A model generated the notes under the pieces. It saw only the letters and a list, made by a program, of their open reading frames with translations, did not search any database and was not told the origin of the DNA. Both the position numbers and the translations under genes were made by a program. Below, piece after piece: positions 5,172 through 7,792 of a DNA stretch of 7,792 nt (position 1 is its first letter; each line of letters starts with the position of its first letter). The DNA lies in the NCBI GenBank assembly GCA_030671945.1, contig DAOVHJ010000112.1, forward strand, positions 1-7,792. The letters are read 5' to 3'. The DNA comes from Candidatus Heimdallarchaeota archaeon. GTDB taxonomy: Archaea; Asgardarchaeota; Heimdallarchaeia; JABLTI01.

Positions 5172-6710
5172 ATGGTTGACAAGAAGAAAGGAAAAGCGGA
5201 AAAAGAAAAGGAAACTACTAAAACAGAAGAAGCTTTTGAACCAGAAGCAGAAATAGAGGACATGATAGTTTTAGAAGAACCTCAAGAATACAGAAGTCTT
5301 TGGTCCATCATAAAATTGCCTTGGTATGAATTTGTTTTGCTTCTTCTTCTTATTGCAGCAACCATTACGATGTTTATTTTATATGATGCTGAAAAAACCG
5401 GAATACTAGTAGGATTTGTAATTACAGCAGCGCTACTTGGTTTATGGTTAGCTTTTAGGCCAAGCGAATGGGCAGTAGATGGTCTAGATAACATTATGCG
5501 GACAATTGGGCTTACTGCTTTTGTGGCCGGTGTGATTTCAAGTTTAGCAAGTAATTTACCAGAAGCAGTAGCAGCTGGAATCATGTTGATTAAAGGGCAA
5601 TTCTTTTCCACAGACCCTGTAATTGGCCAAAATTTAGTTGTTACAGCTTTTTACACCACTTTAGCTGCAGCAGGTTTTAATGCTATTCTTCTTGGTATTG
5701 TAGTTCTTGTTGGTGGTAGAAAGAAAGGTTACATTGAGATTAAAAAAGAAACCATCATGGCTGAAGGAGTTTTATTAAGATGGGGTTTCGTAGCTACTCT
5801 ATTAACTTTCGGTGTTGGGGTTGTTGAATTCATTAATTCTATAATAACCAAATTGAATGCAGGAGAGTTTCCTCTAGAAGAGGGCACAACATTAACTGGA
5901 GAACTACCACAAATGGCTGGTATAGCTTTAGTTGTGAGTTATCTCATTTATCTAATTTATCTAATTATTAAAAGTAGAGAAGCCAAAGCACTTGAATTAT
6001 ATGATGGAACTGAGAGAGCTACTAGACCCACAAGAAGTCAGCTAGATGAGAAAATGCCTGATACTAAGGAAATTGCTGAAAGGATAGAAATAACGGAACA
6101 TGCTCATCGAAAAATCCTAGATACGCCCGAAGAAATCAATATTGTTGATCCTTCTTGTCCAGATACAAAGGAAACTTACACTGGAACTAGTAAAGCATCA
6201 GGCAATCCATTTCTTACTGCACCCGCAAGGGAGCACCCCCATTTAACAATGAAGACAGCTATTGTTTTAGTTATTCTTGGCATTAGTGGGATAGCAGCTG
6301 GTGGTTATTTACTTAGTCATACCGTGGAAACAGTTTTGCATGAAGTACCAAACATTCCTATTGGCATAGTTGCACTTATTGTTGGTTTCGCAGGCGCTAT
6401 ACCTGAACACGGGATTGCAGTTGTTGCTGCTGCAAAAGGAAAAACAGATATTGCTTTAGGAAATATTCTCGGTGGCATTCTACAAATGACACTTTTAATA
6501 TTTGGTTTATTTGCATCAATTGTTACTGCACCAATTGATAGTTTCATGCTCTTTCAATTAATCGCGTTAGCGGGTATAATTTGGTTTGTTAAAAGATCAA
6601 TGACGGATGACCATAGGCTTACGTCTTTTGAAGGAATTATGATAATACTGGCTCAGCTATTTGCATTCCTACTGCTGATTGGTGAGTTTACGGATATTAC
6701 GATATTCTAA
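5172..6710 (+). CDS. CaCA-superfamily cation exchanger (Ca2+/Na+ or Ca2+/H+ type)
   Basis: This integral membrane antiporter probably exports a divalent cation in exchange for Na+ or H+. It is 512 residues with about ten hydrophobic helices in two halves. An acidic and Lys-rich cytosolic N-terminus covers residues 1-45. The first alpha repeat is centred on 'SSLASNLPEAV' (123-133) and continues to 'AAGFNAILLG' (166-175). A long hydrophilic loop runs from 268 to 358. The second alpha repeat is centred on 'GFAGAIPEHG' (405-414) and 'DIALGNILGGILQM' (426-439). Each repeat keeps the Pro-Glu pair expected to coordinate the cation (E131 and E412), but both lack the standard Gly-Ser-Asn. The 'EH' and 'GGILQ' elements recall the CAX (Ca2+/H+) branch, so the ion pair is uncertain. 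The ATG has AAGGT (5159-5163) at 8 bases. The next gene follows after 25 bases, probably on the same transcript. Confidence 0.85.
   Translation: MVDKKKGKAEKEKETTKTEEAFEPEAEIEDMIVLEEPQEYRSLWSIIKLPWYEFVLLLLLIAATITMFILYDAEKTGILVGFVITAALLGLWLAFRPSEWAVDGLDNIMRTIGLTAFVAGVISSLASNLPEAVAAGIMLIKGQFFSTDPVIGQNLVVTAFYTTLAAAGFNAILLGIVVLVGGRKKGYIEIKKETIMAEGVLLRWGFVATLLTFGVGVVEFINSIITKLNAGEFPLEEGTTLTGELPQMAGIALVVSYLIYLIYLIIKSREAKALELYDGTERATRPTRSQLDEKMPDTKEIAERIEITEHAHRKILDTPEEINIVDPSCPDTKETYTGTSKASGNPFLTAPAREHPHLTMKTAIVLVILGISGIAAGGYLLSHTVETVLHEVPNIPIGIVALIVGFAGAIPEHGIAVVAAAKGKTDIALGNILGGILQMTLLIFGLFASIVTAPIDSFMLFQLIALAGIIWFVKRSMTDDHRLTSFEGIMIILAQLFAFLLLIGEFTDITIF
5946..5963 (+). repeat. Short tandem repeat inside the exchanger gene
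   Basis: Two perfect copies of a 9-base unit (ATTTATCTA) lie head to tail and encode 'LIYLIY' in the helix before the long loop. The unit length keeps frame, so a gain or loss of a copy would change the helix by three residues. It may be only low-complexity helix coding. Confidence 0.6.
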
Positions 6711-6720
6711 AATTTAGAAA

Positions 6721-6727
6721 GGAAGGT
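6721..6727 (+). promoter_or_regulatory. Shine-Dalgarno site deciding the GTG start of the GT-C gene
   Basis: GGAAGGT ends 8 bases before the GTG at 6736-6738. An in-frame TAG at 6715-6717 excludes any earlier start, and the next in-frame ATG (codon 59) would remove the first helix, so the GTG is well supported. Confidence 0.65.
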
Positions 6728-6735
6728 CAAGTTTA

Positions 6736-7792
6736 GTGGCATTAAATAATGCTGAAAAAAACTCCAATGGAATAAACTCGATATTCACAGATGACAATAA
6801 AAGAAAAAATCGAGGTTATACTAAAGGTGACTTTCTAATCATTAGTTTAACAATTCTAATCACATTGTTTGGATTCTTGTTTAGAGCTTGGAGACTCTTC
6901 AGAGAAGGAATGCCAACCGCTTACGATGGTTGGTTTTACTTGCGCCATATGCGGGAGGTGTTTTATGAAGGCTGGTTCAATTTAGGAGATATTGCTCGAG
7001 ACCCGCCAGGATTTACATTTATTCTGATAATGGCAGAGTATTTATTGGGTACAAATGGTGAACCATTTATTTGGGCTATTTTTGTTTTTCCACAAATAAT
7101 TTGTTCAGTGCAACTAGTAATTTTCTTTGTTTTAGCAAGAAGGTTGACTGGCTCGAGGACTGTTGCTTTACTATCTATGTTTTTTATGTCTTTCTTTGGT
7201 CTTATTGTTTATAGAAATCAAAATGTTGCTCCTGAAGTAGCTGTTCTGGGGATCGTGCCTTTTGTGGTATTCTATCTTTATCGCTATTTAGAGAGTAAAG
7301 ATGTTCGTATGTTGGTTCTTGCAATACTCATGACTGTAGTTATTACATTAGTTCATCATCTGACAACAGTTATGGTACTAGCAATCTGGCATGTAGTTTT
7401 ACCTTATGATGTGCTTTTCAGACGTTTTAAAACAAAAACAGCCAATTGGAAGAATATCCTAACCAACCTCGGAATTCTTGTTGCAATAGATCTTTTTGTC
7501 ATACTCTATTGGTTTTTTGGAATGAACGGATTTCCCATCTCTTTCATACAAAGTGCTTTTTCGATTCTTTTCTCAGGAATTTCGCTCAGTACGACCCTCA
7601 TTATGATTTTCGGAGTGCTGTTACTTATCGCTGTTGGATTTTCTGTGCTTTTCTATAATTTCGAAAGAAAGAAAATCAACATAGCAATAATTGTATTCGC
7701 GATTGTTGGTTCTGTTACTATCTTTATTGTAGCGCTGTTCTTCGGAGCGGCAAGTCCAGATCAGACAATTTGGGCTGGTATTCTAGCTGGTA
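6736..7792 (+). CDS. GT-C-fold membrane glycosyltransferase, STT3/AglB-like (3' end beyond window)
   Basis: The reading frame is open from the GTG to the right edge (352 codons visible), so the gene is cut by the window. It encodes a polytopic membrane protein. A polar, Asn/Lys-rich N-terminus (1-30) and a first helix (33-52) lead into 'TAYDGWFYLRHMREVF' (61-76), which resembles the 'FDPWFNYR' motif of STT3/AglB oligosaccharyltransferases, where the Asp (here D64) helps bind the metal ion. 'ARDPPGF' (87-93) follows. Further helices include 'NQNVAPE' (161-167), in the place of a second acidic loop motif, and 'VHHLTT' (206-211). GT-C enzymes transfer sugar from a polyprenyl-linked donor at the outer face of the membrane. 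The C-terminal WWDYG-type domain that would prove an oligosaccharyltransferase lies outside. A GT39/ArnT-like or unassigned GT-C relative is the alternative. Confidence 0.75.
   Translation, partial: MALNNAEKNSNGINSIFTDDNKRKNRGYTKGDFLIISLTILITLFGFLFRAWRLFREGMPTAYDGWFYLRHMREVFYEGWFNLGDIARDPPGFTFILIMAEYLLGTNGEPFIWAIFVFPQIICSVQLVIFFVLARRLTGSRTVALLSMFFMSFFGLIVYRNQNVAPEVAVLGIVPFVVFYLYRYLESKDVRMLVLAILMTVVITLVHHLTTVMVLAIWHVVLPYDVLFRRFKTKTANWKNILTNLGILVAIDLFVILYWFFGMNGFPISFIQSAFSILFSGISLSTTLIMIFGVLLLIAVGFSVLFYNFERKKINIAIIVFAIVGSVTIFIVALFFGAASPDQTIWAGILAG

Noticed and set aside
7446..7658. Plus-strand frame of 70 codons near the right end
   Set aside because: It lies wholly within the longer open frame of the GT-C membrane protein, is out of frame with it, and has no Shine-Dalgarno.

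Overview
The window is archaeal chromosomal DNA. The evidence is a Gar1 / SRP19 gene pair (parts of the H/ACA pseudouridylation particle and the signal recognition particle), TATA-type promoters 20 to 40 bases upstream of several starts, and purine-rich Shine-Dalgarno sites. The DNA is AT-rich, and CTG, TTG and GTG starts appear beside ATG. Asgard archaea are one possible source, but nothing here proves a lineage.

Layout. Bases 1-67 hold no recognisable gene. On the minus strand, srp19 (start 817) and gar1 (start best placed at a CTG, 373) form a short operon read leftwards. A divergent spacer of about 200 bases separates it from hypA (1025-1417, plus), a nickel-delivery maturation factor for [NiFe] hydrogenase. 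Next comes an unrecognised seven-helix membrane protein (1505-2269, plus). It runs tail to tail, with only 3 bases between stop codons, into a degV-family fatty-acid-binding protein gene (2273-3139, minus). A divergent promoter region leads to a BacA/UppP-type polyprenyl-diphosphate phosphatase (3299-4249, plus). That gene converges on a protein resembling a degenerate alkaline-phosphatase-superfamily domain (4265-5011, minus). A second divergent spacer leads to a CaCA-type cation exchanger (5172-6710, plus) and, 25 bases later, to a large membrane protein (6736 to the window end, incomplete) whose N-terminus resembles the STT3/AglB GT-C oligosaccharyltransferases.

How the genes fit together. 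The left third is housekeeping: RNA modification, protein targeting and metalloenzyme maturation. The right half is about membranes. UppP would recycle a polyprenyl (dolichyl-type) diphosphate carrier, and the GT-C protein probably uses a polyprenyl-linked sugar. The exchanger lies in the same likely transcript as the GT-C gene and would set divalent or monovalent cation levels. A link to glycan or N-glycosylation metabolism is an inference from neighbourhood, not proven.

No tRNA, rRNA, CRISPR array, transposon or attachment site was seen. The most notable points are the probable CTG start of gar1, the His-to-Gln change in UppP, the phosphatase-like protein lacking metal-binding histidines, and the unusual mix of motifs in the exchanger.
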